A stretch of DNA of 64,000 nucleotides from Mammaliicoccus sciuri (GTDB taxonomy: Bacteria; Bacillota; Bacilli; Staphylococcales; Staphylococcaceae): NCBI RefSeq assembly GCF_025561425.1, contig NZ_CP094824.1:1488001-1552000 (forward strand), read 5' to 3'. Shown one piece after another: positions 50,678 to 60,837 of the stretch (position 1 is the first letter of the stretch; each line of letters opens with the position of its first letter). A program made the translations under genes and the position numbers. The notes under the pieces were generated by a model that was given only the letters and a program-made list of their open reading frames with translations, made no database searches and was not told where the DNA came from.

Positions 50678-51745
50678 ATGAAGAAGATAGCATTTACCGG
50701 TGGCGGTACGATAGGACATGTTGCAGTAAATTTAGCACTCATTCCTGAAGCACAAAAGCGTGATATAAAAACAATATATATTGGATCTAAAAACGGTATT
50801 GAGAAAGAAATGATTACAGACTCTGCCAAAGATACGAAATATATTCCGATTTCAAGCGGGAAGTTACGTCGATATTTATCTTTTGAGAATTTAAAAGACG
50901 TCTTTAAAGTATTAAAAGGTATATTAGACGCTAGAAAAGTATTAAAAAAAGAAAAACCAGATTTAGTCTTTTCTAAAGGTGGATTTGTCAGTGTTCCAGT
51001 TATTATCGCAGCCAAATCATTAAAAATTCCATCAATTGTACATGAATCAGATGTTACACCAGGTTTAGCAAATAAAATTTCAATGAAATTTGCTAATAAA
51101 ATGTATACAACTTTTGAAGAAACTTTAAAATATGTACCTAAAGAAAAATCAGATTATATTGGTGCGATTATTAGAGAAGATTTAAGAGATGGCTCTAAAG
51201 AAGAAGGCTATCAATCAACGGGCTTTAATGATCAATTACCTGTATTACTCGTAATGGGTGGTAGTTTAGGTTCTAAAGCATTAAATAAAGCGATTCGAGA
51301 TAACTTAGACTATTTAACAAAGAAATATCAAATTATTAATTTAACTGGTAAAGGTCATGTAGATCATAGTATTAAAAACGACAACTATGTCCAATATGAG
51401 TTTGTTTCAAATGAATTAATGCACTTCTATGCGATTACAGACACTGTCATCAGTAGAGCAGGGGCTAACGCTATATATGAATTTGCGACATTGAAGTTAC
51501 CAATGTTATTAATCCCACTTGGTTTAGATCAATCAAGAGGAGACCAAATTGATAATGCTAAAATTTTTGAGAAAAATGGATATGCTAAAGTATTACAAGA
51601 AAAAGATGTGAACCAAGCTAATCTGATTAGTCAACTTGATAAATTAGAAAACGAACGTGAAGCTATTATTGACAAAATGTCACATTTCAAAGAAAGTTAT
51701 ACTAAAGAAACACTATTCAACAAAATCGAATCAGACATAAAGTAA
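50678..51745 (+). CDS. murG: UDP-GlcNAc--lipid I GlcNAc transferase MurG
   Basis: 355 residues, GT28 family. Converts lipid I to lipid II on the inner face of the membrane. N-terminal GGGTIGHVAVNLALIPE (the first G-loop), FSKGGFVSVPVIIAAK, and the C-terminal donor site ISRAGANAIYEFATLKLPMLLIPLGLDQSRGDQ are all present. GAGGAG ribosome site. The PAP2 gene follows after 13 bases. Confidence 0.95.
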   Translation: MKKIAFTGGGTIGHVAVNLALIPEAQKRDIKTIYIGSKNGIEKEMITDSAKDTKYIPISSGKLRRYLSFENLKDVFKVLKGILDARKVLKKEKPDLVFSKGGFVSVPVIIAAKSLKIPSIVHESDVTPGLANKISMKFANKMYTTFEETLKYVPKEKSDYIGAIIREDLRDGSKEEGYQSTGFNDQLPVLLVMGGSLGSKALNKAIRDNLDYLTKKYQIINLTGKGHVDHSIKNDNYVQYEFVSNELMHFYAITDTVISRAGANAIYEFATLKLPMLLIPLGLDQSRGDQIDNAKIFEKNGYAKVLQEKDVNQANLISQLDKLENEREAIIDKMSHFKESYTKETLFNKIESDIK

Positions 51746-51758
51746 AGGGGGCAATCGA

Positions 51759-52367
51759 ATGAGCCAAGCAAACCGTACTTTACTCATACTAATATTTAGT
51801 TTGATATTTGGAGTCATTGCATTTTTCCATGAATCAAGACTCGGTAAATGGATTGATAATGAAGTTTATAACTTTATATATTCAACTGAAAGCTTTATAA
51901 CGACTTCTATAATGCTTGGTTTCACAAAACTAGGAGAAGTTTGGGCAATGATTGCCTTATCACTCATCGTGATTTGTTACTTAAAACTTAAAAAATATAA
52001 CATTGAAACATTATTTTTTGCAGTTACGATGATTTTATCAGGTACATTAAATCCACTTCTTAAAAATATATTCGACAGAGAAAGACCAACTTTACTTAGA
52101 CTGATAGATATATCTGGATTTAGTTTTCCGAGCGGACATGCAATGGGATCCACCGCATTTTTCGGATCACTGATATTCATTATATTTAGAGTAGCAAACA
52201 AATCTATACGACCTTATTTGATAGGGTTATGTGTCATTTGTATTGCAATGATATCATCATCACGCGTATATTTAGGCGTACATTATCCAACTGATATCAT
52301 CGCTGGTATAATCGGCGGCGTCATTTGCATAATGTTAACTCAAAGTATGATACGAAAGAAATTATAG
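51759..52367 (+). CDS. PAP2-family membrane phosphatase
   Basis: 202 residues with about five or six membrane helices. The tripartite phosphatase signature is complete: NIFDRERPT, FPSGHAMGS and SSRVYLGVHYPTD. It probably dephosphorylates phosphatidylglycerol phosphate or undecaprenyl pyrophosphate; the position after murG favours a lipid-carrier role, which is inference. Terminator at 52371-52412. Confidence 0.88.
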   Translation: MSQANRTLLILIFSLIFGVIAFFHESRLGKWIDNEVYNFIYSTESFITTSIMLGFTKLGEVWAMIALSLIVICYLKLKKYNIETLFFAVTMILSGTLNPLLKNIFDRERPTLLRLIDISGFSFPSGHAMGSTAFFGSLIFIIFRVANKSIRPYLIGLCVICIAMISSSRVYLGVHYPTDIIAGIIGGVICIMLTQSMIRKKL

Positions 52368-52370
52368 ATG

Positions 52371-52412
52371 AGTATGGAACAGGATGAGCTGTTCCATACT
52401 TATTTTTTTGGA
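52371..52412 (+). terminator. Terminator of the ctpA-GNAT-murG-PAP2 run
   Basis: AGTATGGAACAG, a six-base loop and CTGTTCCATACT, then TATTTTTTT. Confidence 0.9.
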
Positions 52413-52422
52413 ATTAGCTGCC

Positions 52423-52742
52423 GTTATGAACAAGTTTGGCTGAAAGTATTCATAAGGCACCCGTTATGAACAAGTTTGGTTAGAAGTGTTTATAAGGCAC
52501 CCGTTACGAACAAGTTTCGTCAGAAGTGTTTATAAGAACCTCGTTATTTGCAGTTCTCACCAAAAGTGCTAATACTGATACCGTTATTTGCAGTTCTCAC
52601 CAAAAGTGCTAATACTGATACCGTTATTTGCAGTTCTTATCAAAAGTGCTAATACTGACGCCGTTATTTGCAGTTCTTATCAAAAGTGCTAATACTGATA
52701 CCGTTATTTGCAGTTCTCGCGAGAACTGCTCATAACGCTTCT
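52423..52742. repeat. Array of eight 40-bp hairpin-forming units
   Basis: Units begin with GTTAT or GTTAC at 52423, 52463, 52503, 52543, 52583, 52623, 52663 and 52703, exactly 40 bases apart. The first three are type A (GTTATGAACAAGTTTGG ... GTGTTTATAAGG). The next four are type B (GTTATTTGCAGTTCT ... AAAGTGCTAATACTG). The last is a perfect palindrome, GCAGTTCTCGCGAGAACTGC. In each unit the ends can pair with each other. Confidence 0.92.
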
Positions 52743-52769
52743 ATCCCTCAATAAATCCAAACAAAAAAC

Positions 52770-52808
52770 AGCCGCAGTGATTTGGACAGAATCACTACGG
52801 CTATTTTA
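52770..52808 (+). terminator. Hairpin with T-rich tail after the repeat array
   Basis: AGCCGCAGTGATT and AATCACTACGGCT around a seven-base loop, one mismatch, then ATTTTACTTTT. It can isolate the array from arlR transcription. Confidence 0.7.
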
Positions 52809-52855
52809 CTTTTATGGGCATAAAAGGGGGTTATAGAAAATGTTCAATCTATACT

Positions 52856-52933
52856 TAGAGGGGGAACTCTTTTATTTGATTGATAATCATTTTCAATTAC
52901 TATTATAACCAATTGAGAATGAATGTCAATTAG
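52856..52933 (+). promoter_or_regulatory. Fur-box block, copy 1
   Basis: Contains TGATAATCATTTTCA (52881-52895) and TGAGAATGAATGTCA (52914-52928), both close to the Fur core TGATAATNATTATCA. Between them lies TATTATAAC, which with TTGATA 17-18 bases upstream forms a sigma-A-like promoter. About 54 bases are identical to copy 2. Confidence 0.65.
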
Positions 52934-53020
52934 TTATTTAAATTTTTTACTATTTTAAATGATAAAATAGTGATGCTCATATATAATGAACATGTTAAAC
53001 TCGAAAATGTTATCTTTTAC

Positions 53021-53098
53021 TAGAGGGGGAACTCTTTTATTTGATTGATAATCATTTTCAATTACTATTATAACTAACTGAGAATCATTGTCAATTGA
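53021..53098 (+). promoter_or_regulatory. Fur-box block, copy 2, immediately upstream of arlR
   Basis: TGATAATCATTTTCA (53046-53060) and TGAGAATCATTGTCA (53079-53093) flank the promoter-like TTGATA/TATAAC. It starts 165 bases after copy 1. The arlR ATG is 45 bases after the second site, so this is the likely arlRS promoter, with iron-type control proposed. Confidence 0.65.
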
Positions 53099-53137
53099 AA
53101 ATTGAAAACTTTTATAATTTTATTACGAGGTGGCACT

Positions 53138-53812
53138 ATGAAAAAGATACTCATCATAGAAGATGAACAAAATTTAGCAAGATTTATAGAATTAGAACTT
53201 AAGCATGAGGACTATGAAGTAGAAATATGTAATGATGGTGAGAGCGGACTAAACCAAGCTTTAGCAGAAGATTACAACTGTATATTATTAGATCTCATGT
53301 TACCAAAAATGAATGGTCTTGAAGTATGTAGACGTGTTCGTCGTGAGAAAGATACGCCGATTATTATGATAACGGCTAAGGGCGATACATATGATAAAGT
53401 TATTGGTCTTGATTATGGCGCAGATGACTATATTGTTAAACCATTTGATATTGAAGAATTATTAGCGAGAATTCGCGTTATTATTAGAAGAAACGTCACA
53501 GTTGAACCAATAAGTCACACAATTACTGTTAATGACTTAACAATTGATAAAAATGCTTTTTCTGTATCTATCCATGGTGAATCTATTGATTTAACGAAGA
53601 CTGAATACGAATTGTTATTATTACTAGCTGAAAATCAAAATTTCGTCTTACAAAGAGAGCAGATTTTAAATCATGTATGGGGTTATGAGTCAGAAGTTGA
53701 GACTAATGTTGTGGACGTATATATTCGTTATTTACGTAACAAACTTAAACTATTCAAGAAAGAGAATATTATCGAAACTGTTAGAGGAGTGGGATACGTG
53801 ATCAGATCATGA
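53138..53812 (+). CDS. arlR: Response regulator ArlR
   Basis: 224 residues from the ATG at 53138 (CGAGGTGG ribosome site); an in-frame ATG at 53102 lies before that site. OmpR/PhoB type: receiver domain with phosphoacceptor Asp52 ([12 protein letters not shown]), Lys in [14 protein letters not shown], and a winged-helix domain (about 135-222). ArlRS controls adhesion, autolysis, capsule and metal-stress genes in staphylococci. It overlaps arlS by four bases. Confidence 0.94.
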   Translation: MKKILIIEDEQNLARFIELELKHEDYEVEICNDGESGLNQALAEDYNCILLDLMLPKMNGLEVCRRVRREKDTPIIMITAKGDTYDKVIGLDYGADDYIVKPFDIEELLARIRVIIRRNVTVEPISHTITVNDLTIDKNAFSVSIHGESIDLTKTEYELLLLLAENQNFVLQREQILNHVWGYESEVETNVVDVYIRYLRNKLKLFKKENIIETVRGVGYVIRS

Positions 53813-55185
53813 AACAACAATCATTAAAAACTAAATGGATGATGCTTACGACGACGATTACGTTTATTATATTTGCTTTGTTCAGTATGTTTATCATTTA
53901 TTTCATTAGTTTATATTTGAAAGACCAAGAAACAAGCACAGCAACAAGAAGTACATATGACACCATTAATTTATTGAAGACGAAGACTCTTGGTCAAATT
54001 ACTTCAACAGATACTAATGCGACGATAACGGATAATCAAAAGCTTGTGCTATATGATAGATTTGGTAAACCGATTTTTGAAGAAACGCATAATAATGATT
54101 TAGATTATACGCCGAAATTTGAGCGCGTGAATCAACTTAAAGTTTATGAAACGAAACAAAATAACAAATCATATATTGTCGTTTATACACCTGTAAACAC
54201 AAGTTATTTCAGTGGTTATGAAGCTGTTGTCCATCCGCTAGCAAATTATGATGCCATCATTAAATTTATGATTATACTAGCAACTGTATTTGGATTAACG
54301 GCATTGTTCTTAATTGCATTAATCAGTTATGTATTTTCATCGCAAATCACGAAACCTATTACGATATTATCCGATAAAATGAAACAAATTCGTAGAGACG
54401 GTTTCCAAGAAAAGCTTGAAGTCCCAACAAACTATGAAGAAACAGACGATATGATCCAGACCTTTAATAGAATGATGGAACAATTGGAAAGTTCTTTTGA
54501 CCAACAGAAACAATTCGTCGAAGATGCTTCACATGAATTGAGAACGCCGCTGCAAATTATACAAGGTCACTTAAACCTCATTCAAAGGTGGGGCAAAAAC
54601 AATCCAGAAGTATTAGAAGAATCTTTAGATATTTCTATTGAAGAAATGACACGTATTACGAAACTCGTTGAAGAACTACTACTATTATCAAAAGACGCTC
54701 GATCAAGTACAGGTGATGAGATTGATATTGTCGATATCAACTATGAAATAAATTCTAGAATTAAATCATTAAAGAAATTACATCCAGATTATACATTCAA
54801 TTTCGAATCAAATTACAACGCAATTAGAATGAATATCAATCGATTTCATTTTGAACAAATGTTATTAATCTTTATTGATAATGCTATGAAATATGATAAG
54901 AAAAATAAAAACATTGAAATTGTGACGAATTTAAAAAACAGAAATATTACAATTGATATTATTGACCATGGTGTGGGCATACCTCAAAAAGACTTAGAAT
55001 TCATATTTGACCGCTTTTATAGAGTTGATAAATCACGTTCTAGAAAAGAAGGCGGCAATGGACTCGGCCTTTCAATTGCTAAGAAATTAGTCAATTCTTA
55101 TGACGGAATTGTGAAAGTTGAAAGTGTTGTGAATGAGTACACAAAAATATCAGTTGTATTCAAAGAATCTTTTATAAACAAATAA
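53809..55185 (+). CDS. arlS: Sensor histidine kinase ArlS
   Basis: 458 residues. Two membrane helices (about 12-36 and 154-178) enclose an extracellular sensor domain. HAMP (about 180-232), HisKA with phosphorylated His242 ([11 protein letters not shown]) and HATPase_c (N box [12 protein letters not shown] boxes DHGVGIP and [13 protein letters not shown]) follow. Partner of ArlR. Confidence 0.94.
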   Translation: MKQQSLKTKWMMLTTTITFIIFALFSMFIIYFISLYLKDQETSTATRSTYDTINLLKTKTLGQITSTDTNATITDNQKLVLYDRFGKPIFEETHNNDLDYTPKFERVNQLKVYETKQNNKSYIVVYTPVNTSYFSGYEAVVHPLANYDAIIKFMIILATVFGLTALFLIALISYVFSSQITKPITILSDKMKQIRRDGFQEKLEVPTNYEETDDMIQTFNRMMEQLESSFDQQKQFVEDASHELRTPLQIIQGHLNLIQRWGKNNPEVLEESLDISIEEMTRITKLVEELLLLSKDARSSTGDEIDIVDINYEINSRIKSLKKLHPDYTFNFESNYNAIRMNINRFHFEQMLLIFIDNAMKYDKKNKNIEIVTNLKNRNITIDIIDHGVGIPQKDLEFIFDRFYRVDKSRSRKEGGNGLGLSIAKKLVNSYDGIVKVESVVNEYTKISVVFKESFINK

Positions 55186-55240
55186 GTTCAATATTGTCAA
55201 ATTAGCCTTTAACTCAATACTGTTAAGTGCTAAAATGGAA

Positions 55241-55256
55241 ATGTAAACGGTTTATA
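55241..55256 (+). promoter_or_regulatory. cre-like site (CcpA) before odhA
   Basis: ATGTAAACGGTTTATA matches the cre consensus WTGNAARCGNWWWCAW at 14 of 16 positions and overlaps TATAAT at 55253-55258. Carbon catabolite repression of a TCA-cycle operon is expected; direct proof is lacking. Confidence 0.55.
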
Positions 55257-55276
55257 ATTTTCTTGGAGGGTGGAAC

Positions 55277-58063
55277 ATGAAGAATGATAATCATGTCGAA
55301 GCACCTGTAAGATTTGGAACTAACTTAGGGTTAATGTTAGAAATGTATGATAATTACGTTAATGATCCAGAGTCAGTACCGAAAGACTTGCAAGTGTTAT
55401 TCGATGAATTAACAAGTAACAACACAGGCGCTGGCCTACAATCAAGTACTGGGGTGGACAACTCAAGTGTAAAACGTGTAATGCGTTTAATTGATAATAT
55501 CAGACAGTATGGACATTTAACTGCAGATATTTATCCAGTGTACCGTCCAGAAAGAAAAAACGTACCAAAATTAACTCATCAAGACTTTGGACTTTCAAAA
55601 GAAACTTTGGAAAAACTTCCAGCAGTTATCGTATCAGATCACTTTGATGGAGAATTTAACAATGCATATGAAGCAATAGAATATATGACTTCTTGTTACC
55701 AAGGTCCTATCGCTTTTGAGTACACGCATATTAATAATAATGAAGAACGCGTATGGTTGAAGAGATATATCGAATCAACACATACAATTGAAATTACTAA
55801 AGAAGAAAAAATCGAACTATTAAAAAGTTTAGCTGAAGTAGAAGGCTTTGAAAAATATATCCATAAGAATTTCGTAGGCGCTAAACGCTTCTCAATCGAG
55901 GGTGTAGATAGTTTAGTACCAATGTTACAAAGAGTCTTAAAACGTACGAATGCTGCAAATATACCAAACATCCAAATTGGTATGGCGCATAGGGGTAGAT
56001 TAAACGTTTTAACTCACGTATTAGAAAAGCCATATGAAATGATGATTTCTGAATTTATGCATAAGAACCCACTTATTTTCTTACCGAAAGATGGTTCTTT
56101 AGAAATCACAGCTGGTTGGACTGGCGATGTTAAATATCACTTAGGTGGTACGAAGACAACAAGTAAATATGGTATCGAACAATCGATTACTTTAGCAAAC
56201 AACCCAAGTCACCTAGAAATCGTTTCTCCAGTCGTTCTTGGTAAAGCGAGAGCAAATCAAGATACAACAGCAGATGTAGGTAGACCAAGTCAAGATGTTA
56301 ATAAATCACTTGCAGTCTTAATTCATGGGGATGCTGCATTCCCTGGACAAGGTATTAACTTTGAATCTATGAACTTAAGTAACTTAGATGGTTACACAAC
56401 TGGTGGTTCATTACACATCATTACGAATAACAGAATTGGTTTCACAACTGAAGTTGATGATGGACGCTCAACAACATATTCAACAGATGTTGCAAAAGGC
56501 TATGACTTACCAATTATCCATGTAAATGCAGATGATGTTGAAGCTACTGTTAAAGCTATTGAAATGGCAATGGACTTCAGAGAGAAATTCAATAAAGATT
56601 TCGTCATCGATTTAGTTGGTTATAGACGTTATGGACATAACGAAATGGACGAACCATCTATTACAAATCCAATGATGTATAAAGCGATTAAACAACATCC
56701 ATCTATTGAACATATTTATGGTAAAAAACTTGTCGAAGAAGGCATTATTACAGAAGCTGAAATGAATGAAATATTTGAAGATGTAACGAAACGCTTAAGA
56801 GCTGCTCATGACAAGATTGATAAAGATGCTGAGATGGATAATCCAGAAATGTCTTTACCTGATAACATCAGTGAAGGACAAGATTATGAGTTAGCAAACG
56901 CTACTTATGAAGAATTAAAAGCGATCAATGATGCAATGTTTGATTATCCAGAAGATTTCACAGTCTTCAAGAAGTTAAACAAAGTATTAGATAGACGTCG
57001 TGAACCATTTGAAAAAGACGGTCTTGTAGACTGGGCACATGCTGAACAACTTGCATTTGCGACAATTTTACAAAATGGTACACCAATTCGATTAACTGGA
57101 CAAGATTCAGAACGTGGAACATTCGCGCATAGACATGCTGTTTTACATGATGAGAAAGATGGAAAGTTATTTATTCCATTACATCACGTACCGAATGGTA
57201 AAGCATCATTCGATATTCATAACTCACCATTATCTGAAGCTGCAGTAGTTGGTTTTGAATATGGTTATAATGTTGATCATCCACAATCATTTAATATTTG
57301 GGAAGCACAATACGGTGACTTTGCAAATATGGCACAAATGATATTCGATAACTTCTTATCTAACAGTAATGCTAAATGGGGAGAAAAGAGTGGTTTAGCT
57401 TTATTCTTACCACATAGTAATGAAGGACAAGGTCCTGAACATTCATCAGCAAGATTGGAAAGATTTTTACAATTAGCTGGTGAAAACAACATGACAATCG
57501 CTAACTTAACAAGTGCTTCTAACTATTATCACTTATTAAGAAGACATGCAAAATATCTTAACACAGATAAAATGAGACCATTAGTCTTAATGTCACCAAA
57601 AAGCTTATTAAGAAATAAAATTGTTTCTCGTCCAATTGAAGAATTCACTAAAGGACAATTTGAACCAATTTTAGTTGAACCATACAAGAAGACTAAAGTT
57701 AAGAAAGTTATTATTTCATCAGGAAAAATGTTTATTGACTTAAAAACTGAATTACAAAAAAATCCTAACGATGAACTTTGTTTAATTGCACTTGAACAAC
57801 TTTATCCATTCCCTAAAGAAGAGATAAAGAACGTTCTTTCTGAATTCAGAAATCTTGAAACAGTTCGTTGGGTTCAAGAAGAAGCGAAAAACCAAGGTGC
57901 TTGGTCATTTGTTAGCTTAAAACTTCAAGACATTCTAGAAGATCGCAAAGTAGAGCTTGAATATCACGGTCGTAAAGTACGTTCTTCAACTGCAGAAGGC
58001 GACGGCGAAATATACAAACTTATACAAAGTAAAGTAATCCAAGAAGCTTTAAAACATAATTAG
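55277..58063 (+). CDS. odhA: 2-oxoglutarate dehydrogenase E1 component
   Basis: 928 residues. Thiamine-diphosphate-dependent decarboxylase of the TCA-cycle 2-oxoglutarate dehydrogenase complex. Visible: [11 protein letters not shown], the ThDP/Mg region [47 protein letters not shown] and [25 protein letters not shown]. Strong GGAGGG ribosome site. Thirteen bases to odhB; arlRS lies upstream as in S. aureus. Confidence 0.96.
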   Translation: MKNDNHVEAPVRFGTNLGLMLEMYDNYVNDPESVPKDLQVLFDELTSNNTGAGLQSSTGVDNSSVKRVMRLIDNIRQYGHLTADIYPVYRPERKNVPKLTHQDFGLSKETLEKLPAVIVSDHFDGEFNNAYEAIEYMTSCYQGPIAFEYTHINNNEERVWLKRYIESTHTIEITKEEKIELLKSLAEVEGFEKYIHKNFVGAKRFSIEGVDSLVPMLQRVLKRTNAANIPNIQIGMAHRGRLNVLTHVLEKPYEMMISEFMHKNPLIFLPKDGSLEITAGWTGDVKYHLGGTKTTSKYGIEQSITLANNPSHLEIVSPVVLGKARANQDTTADVGRPSQDVNKSLAVLIHGDAAFPGQGINFESMNLSNLDGYTTGGSLHIITNNRIGFTTEVDDGRSTTYSTDVAKGYDLPIIHVNADDVEATVKAIEMAMDFREKFNKDFVIDLVGYRRYGHNEMDEPSITNPMMYKAIKQHPSIEHIYGKKLVEEGIITEAEMNEIFEDVTKRLRAAHDKIDKDAEMDNPEMSLPDNISEGQDYELANATYEELKAINDAMFDYPEDFTVFKKLNKVLDRRREPFEKDGLVDWAHAEQLAFATILQNGTPIRLTGQDSERGTFAHRHAVLHDEKDGKLFIPLHHVPNGKASFDIHNSPLSEAAVVGFEYGYNVDHPQSFNIWEAQYGDFANMAQMIFDNFLSNSNAKWGEKSGLALFLPHSNEGQGPEHSSARLERFLQLAGENNMTIANLTSASNYYHLLRRHAKYLNTDKMRPLVLMSPKSLLRNKIVSRPIEEFTKGQFEPILVEPYKKTKVKKVIISSGKMFIDLKTELQKNPNDELCLIALEQLYPFPKEEIKNVLSEFRNLETVRWVQEEAKNQGAWSFVSLKLQDILEDRKVELEYHGRKVRSSTAEGDGEIYKLIQSKVIQEALKHN

Positions 58064-58076
58064 GGGGAAAAGAATC

Positions 58077-59321
58077 ATGTCAGAGGTAAAAGTACCAGAA
58101 TTAGCAGAATCAATTACAGAAGGAACAATTTCAGAATGGCTCAAATCAGTTGGTGACCAAGTTGAAAAAGGCGAAAATATCGTCGAACTTGAAACTGACA
58201 AAGTAAATGTTGAAGTCATTTCAGAAGTTGCAGGTGTTCTAACTGAAATCAAAGCTGAAGAAGGCGATACTGTTGAAGTAGGTTCAGTCATTGCAGTCGT
58301 TTCAGACGGAGAAGCACAACCAGCTTCAAACGATGCTAAACCTGAAAAGCAAGAAGAACCATCTAAAGAAGATGCAGGTAAACCAGAATCTACAGAAACT
58401 AAAGAAGAAACAGCATCTTCAAATGAAAGAATTCAAGCAACACCATCAGCACGTCGTTTAGCACGTGAAAAAGGTATCGACTTAAGCAAGGTTAAGACTC
58501 AAGCAGGCGACGTTATTCGTCCAGAAGACGTTGAAAGTGCAGCTAAACCTCAACCACAAGCTAAACCAGCTGAGAAAAGCCAACCAGCACAAGCTAAATC
58601 TAATGACAATCCTTCTAAACCTGTTGTTCGTGAGAAATTATCACGTAGACGTCAAACAATAGCTAAGAAATTATTAGAAGTATCTAATAATACAGCTATG
58701 TTAACAACATTTAATGAAGTTGATATGACTAACGTAATGGAATTACGTAAACGTAAGAAAGAAAAATTCCAAGAAGACCATAACGGTACACGTTTAGGAT
58801 TCATGTCATTCTTCACTAAAGCAGCAGTTGCAGCATTGAAGAAATATCCTGATGTAAATGCTGAAATTGATGGTACTGATTTAGTACTTAAACAATTCTA
58901 TGATATCGGTATTGCCGTTTCTACAGAAGAAGGTTTAGTAGTACCAATCGTTAAAGATTGTGACAAGAAAAACTTCGCTGAAATCGAACAAGATATCGTA
59001 GACTTAGCTGTTAAAGCTAAAGACAAAAAATTAGGCTTAGATGACATGATGGGTGGATCATTCACGATAACTAATGGTGGTGTATTTGGTTCATTAATGT
59101 CTACACCAATTATCAATGGTACACAAGCTGCTATTTTAGGTATGCACTCAATTGTTACAAGACCAATTGCAATTGATAAAGATCGTATGGAAAATAGACC
59201 GATGATGTACATCGCGTTAAGCTATGACCACAGAATTATTGATGGAAAACAAGCAGTAGGATTCTTAAAAACAATTAAAGACTTAATTGAAAATCCAGAA
59301 GATTTATTATTAGAATCTTAA
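58077..59321 (+). CDS. odhB: Dihydrolipoamide succinyltransferase (E2)
   Basis: 414 residues. N-terminal lipoyl domain with Lys42 in ETDKVNVEV; a Lys/Glu/Pro/Gln linker; an E3-binding domain ([19 protein letters not shown], about 121-155); then the catalytic acyltransferase core with His385 in SYDHRIIDG. Transfers the succinyl group to CoA. It forms an operon with odhA, ending at 59337-59371. Confidence 0.96.
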   Translation: MSEVKVPELAESITEGTISEWLKSVGDQVEKGENIVELETDKVNVEVISEVAGVLTEIKAEEGDTVEVGSVIAVVSDGEAQPASNDAKPEKQEEPSKEDAGKPESTETKEETASSNERIQATPSARRLAREKGIDLSKVKTQAGDVIRPEDVESAAKPQPQAKPAEKSQPAQAKSNDNPSKPVVREKLSRRRQTIAKKLLEVSNNTAMLTTFNEVDMTNVMELRKRKKEKFQEDHNGTRLGFMSFFTKAAVAALKKYPDVNAEIDGTDLVLKQFYDIGIAVSTEEGLVVPIVKDCDKKNFAEIEQDIVDLAVKAKDKKLGLDDMMGGSFTITNGGVFGSLMSTPIINGTQAAILGMHSIVTRPIAIDKDRMENRPMMYIALSYDHRIIDGKQAVGFLKTIKDLIENPEDLLLES

Positions 59322-59336
59322 TATAGGATTAAAGGA

Positions 59337-59371
59337 AAATACAACGGCGGAAATCGTCGTTGTATTTTTTT
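59337..59371 (+). terminator. Terminator of odhAB
   Basis: AAATACAACG and CGTTGTATTT around an 11-base loop, then a run of seven T. Confidence 0.88.
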
Positions 59372-59479
59372 CGTTTTATGAATCATCTCAATTCTGAGTT
59401 GTGGTTTTATTTTTATATGAAAATGGCTTACTATAAAGAAAGTATTGAATTAAAACAATAATTTTAAATGGGGGATACT

Positions 59480-59671
59480 ATGGGTAAATCGATACATGAA
59501 CGTTGGAAAGAAGACGCGTATTACTATGAGAAACGTGCTGCAGAAGATGAGAATTACGAAGAAACGAAAGCACGAGTCGAAAAGAAAAAGGCTCAAATTA
59601 TAGAATCATTGAAACACAATAAGGATAAAATTAAACAAATGGAAGAACGATTGAGTAAGAAAAATAGATAA
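59480..59671 (+). CDS. Small highly charged hypothetical protein
   Basis: 63 residues from the ATG at 59480, which follows GGGGGAT; an in-frame ATG at 59468 lies before that ribosome site. Rich in Lys and Glu, probably one long helix or coiled coil (DENYEETKARVEKKKAQIIESLKHNKDKIKQMEERL). No known domain. It has its own terminator at 59680-59711. Confidence 0.7.
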   Translation: MGKSIHERWKEDAYYYEKRAAEDENYEETKARVEKKKAQIIESLKHNKDKIKQMEERLSKKNR

Positions 59672-59679
59672 TGGATTTT

Positions 59680-59711
59680 GCCACCAATTTTATGTGATAT
59701 TGGTGGCTTTT
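59680..59711 (+). terminator. Terminator after the small charged protein
   Basis: GCCACCAAT and ATTGGTGGC around a 10-base loop, followed by TTTTATT. Confidence 0.82.
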
Positions 59712-59740
59712 ATTGTATATAAAAGTTAATATGGATTGAG

Positions 59741-59899
59741 GTTATTTGCACTTTCGGCCAGAACTGCTAATAACGGGGTTCTTATTTAAAAACTCATAAG
59801 AAGTGTAAATACTGCGGCTCTTATGAACACTTTCGACCAGACTTGTTCGTAACGCCGCTCTTATGAACACTTTCGGCTAAACTTGTTCGTAACGGCACC
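59741..59899. repeat. Four 39-40-bp hairpin units, related to the 52423 array
   Basis: Units start at about 59741, 59781, 59820 and 59860. Unit 1 is GTTATTTGCA ... TGCTAATAAC; units 3 and 4 are CTTATGAACACTTTCG ... ACTTGTTCGTAACG, the reverse complement of the type A unit at 52423. The family is therefore dispersed in both orientations. Confidence 0.85.
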
Positions 59900-60006
59900 C
59901 ATACAACCCAAAAATATATTTTTCATTATTCTCAATTTGATTGATTTGTCATACTTTGAATTTATTTGATATAATTTATAGGAATTCATATATAGGAGAG
60001 ATATTC

Positions 60007-60822
60007 ATGAATGGACTAAGAAGTGTTACATTATGGACTTTTGATATTAAAGAAACAGAGTCATTTTATAAAGATATTTTAGGGCTTAATACCTTGATGA
60101 ACCACGAAAAGAATATCTTACATATAGGTGATGCAAATCTTGCACCTGGTACGAGACTGATTTTCAAGCAATATTCTGGTGATTCAGAACAATTAGATAC
60201 GCATTTTCACGGGATAGCTTTACGTGTACCGACTGATTACGCATTATATGAATATAAACAACAATTTGATGATCATCAAGTTAAATATGAATCTGTGCAA
60301 CAATTAAATGCTAAGCATCTATTTAAATTTTATGATAATAATGGACATGCGTTACATCTTATTTCTGATGAACAAAATTCTGGTGTACCTCTTGGAACTG
60401 CTTATGATGGTGGTCCAATTAGTCCCATTCATCAAATTCAAGGAATTGGGCCGGTCATGGTTAAATCACCTGAGACACAAGCAACTGGCTCATTATTAAA
60501 TAATATTTTTGAGTTGCAATTGTTTGCCGAATACAAGACAATAGATGATGAGTCAGCTATCGTATTTAAAGTCGGTGCTGGTGGAAATGGCGGAGAGTTA
60601 CATTTGATTGATTATCCAAATGCGATTGAGTCATTAAATCCACCTATCGAAAGAGTAGCAATCTCCATTGATGATATCGATCATTTTGAAAAAATAGTTA
60701 ATCACGTTAAAGAAATTGAAATGGAACATCATATTATTAAACATGAAGCCGGCTTAATTTCGTTATATGTGCGTGACTTAACTGGCATCATCATTACAAT
60801 TACATATGACACAGTGAATTAA
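60007..60822 (+). CDS. VOC (glyoxalase/dioxygenase) family protein with two domains
   Basis: 271 residues from the ATG at 60007 (AGGAGAG ribosome site). Two tandem betaalphabetabetabeta modules (about 5-115 and 150-262), starting LRSVTLWTFDIKETESFYKDILGL and IQGIGPVMVKSPETQATGSLL. Metal-ligand-type His/Glu residues are present (DTHFHGIALRV, GELHLIDYP). Probably a ring-cleaving dioxygenase or glyoxalase-like enzyme; substrate unknown. Confidence 0.8.
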   Translation: MNGLRSVTLWTFDIKETESFYKDILGLNTLMNHEKNILHIGDANLAPGTRLIFKQYSGDSEQLDTHFHGIALRVPTDYALYEYKQQFDDHQVKYESVQQLNAKHLFKFYDNNGHALHLISDEQNSGVPLGTAYDGGPISPIHQIQGIGPVMVKSPETQATGSLLNNIFELQLFAEYKTIDDESAIVFKVGAGGNGGELHLIDYPNAIESLNPPIERVAISIDDIDHFEKIVNHVKEIEMEHHIIKHEAGLISLYVRDLTGIIITITYDTVN

Positions 60823-60837
60823 AGGAGCGGTTTATTT

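Larger units (their letters stand above)
52413..53137. other. 725-bp intergenic region before arlR
   Basis: Three parts: an eight-unit 40-bp tandem repeat array (52423-52742), a hairpin with T run (52770-52808), and two copies of a block of about 78 bp with Fur-box-like sites (52856-52933 and 53021-53098). No convincing protein gene. Confidence 0.8.
59672..60006. other. Intergenic region before the VOC-protein gene
   Basis: Contains a terminator, a four-unit hairpin repeat array (59741-59899) and the AT-rich leader of the next gene with a TATAAT at about 59969-59974. No gene seen. Confidence 0.6.

Noticed and set aside
52423-52742. CRISPR array
   Set aside because: Units are contiguous at 40 bases with no unique spacers, and no cas gene is in the window.
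52840-52908. 22-residue peptide MFNLYLEGELFYLIDNHFQL... with GGGGG upstream
   Set aside because: Its DNA is the Fur-box/promoter block; the second copy of the block lacks the same start, so the reading frame is probably incidental.
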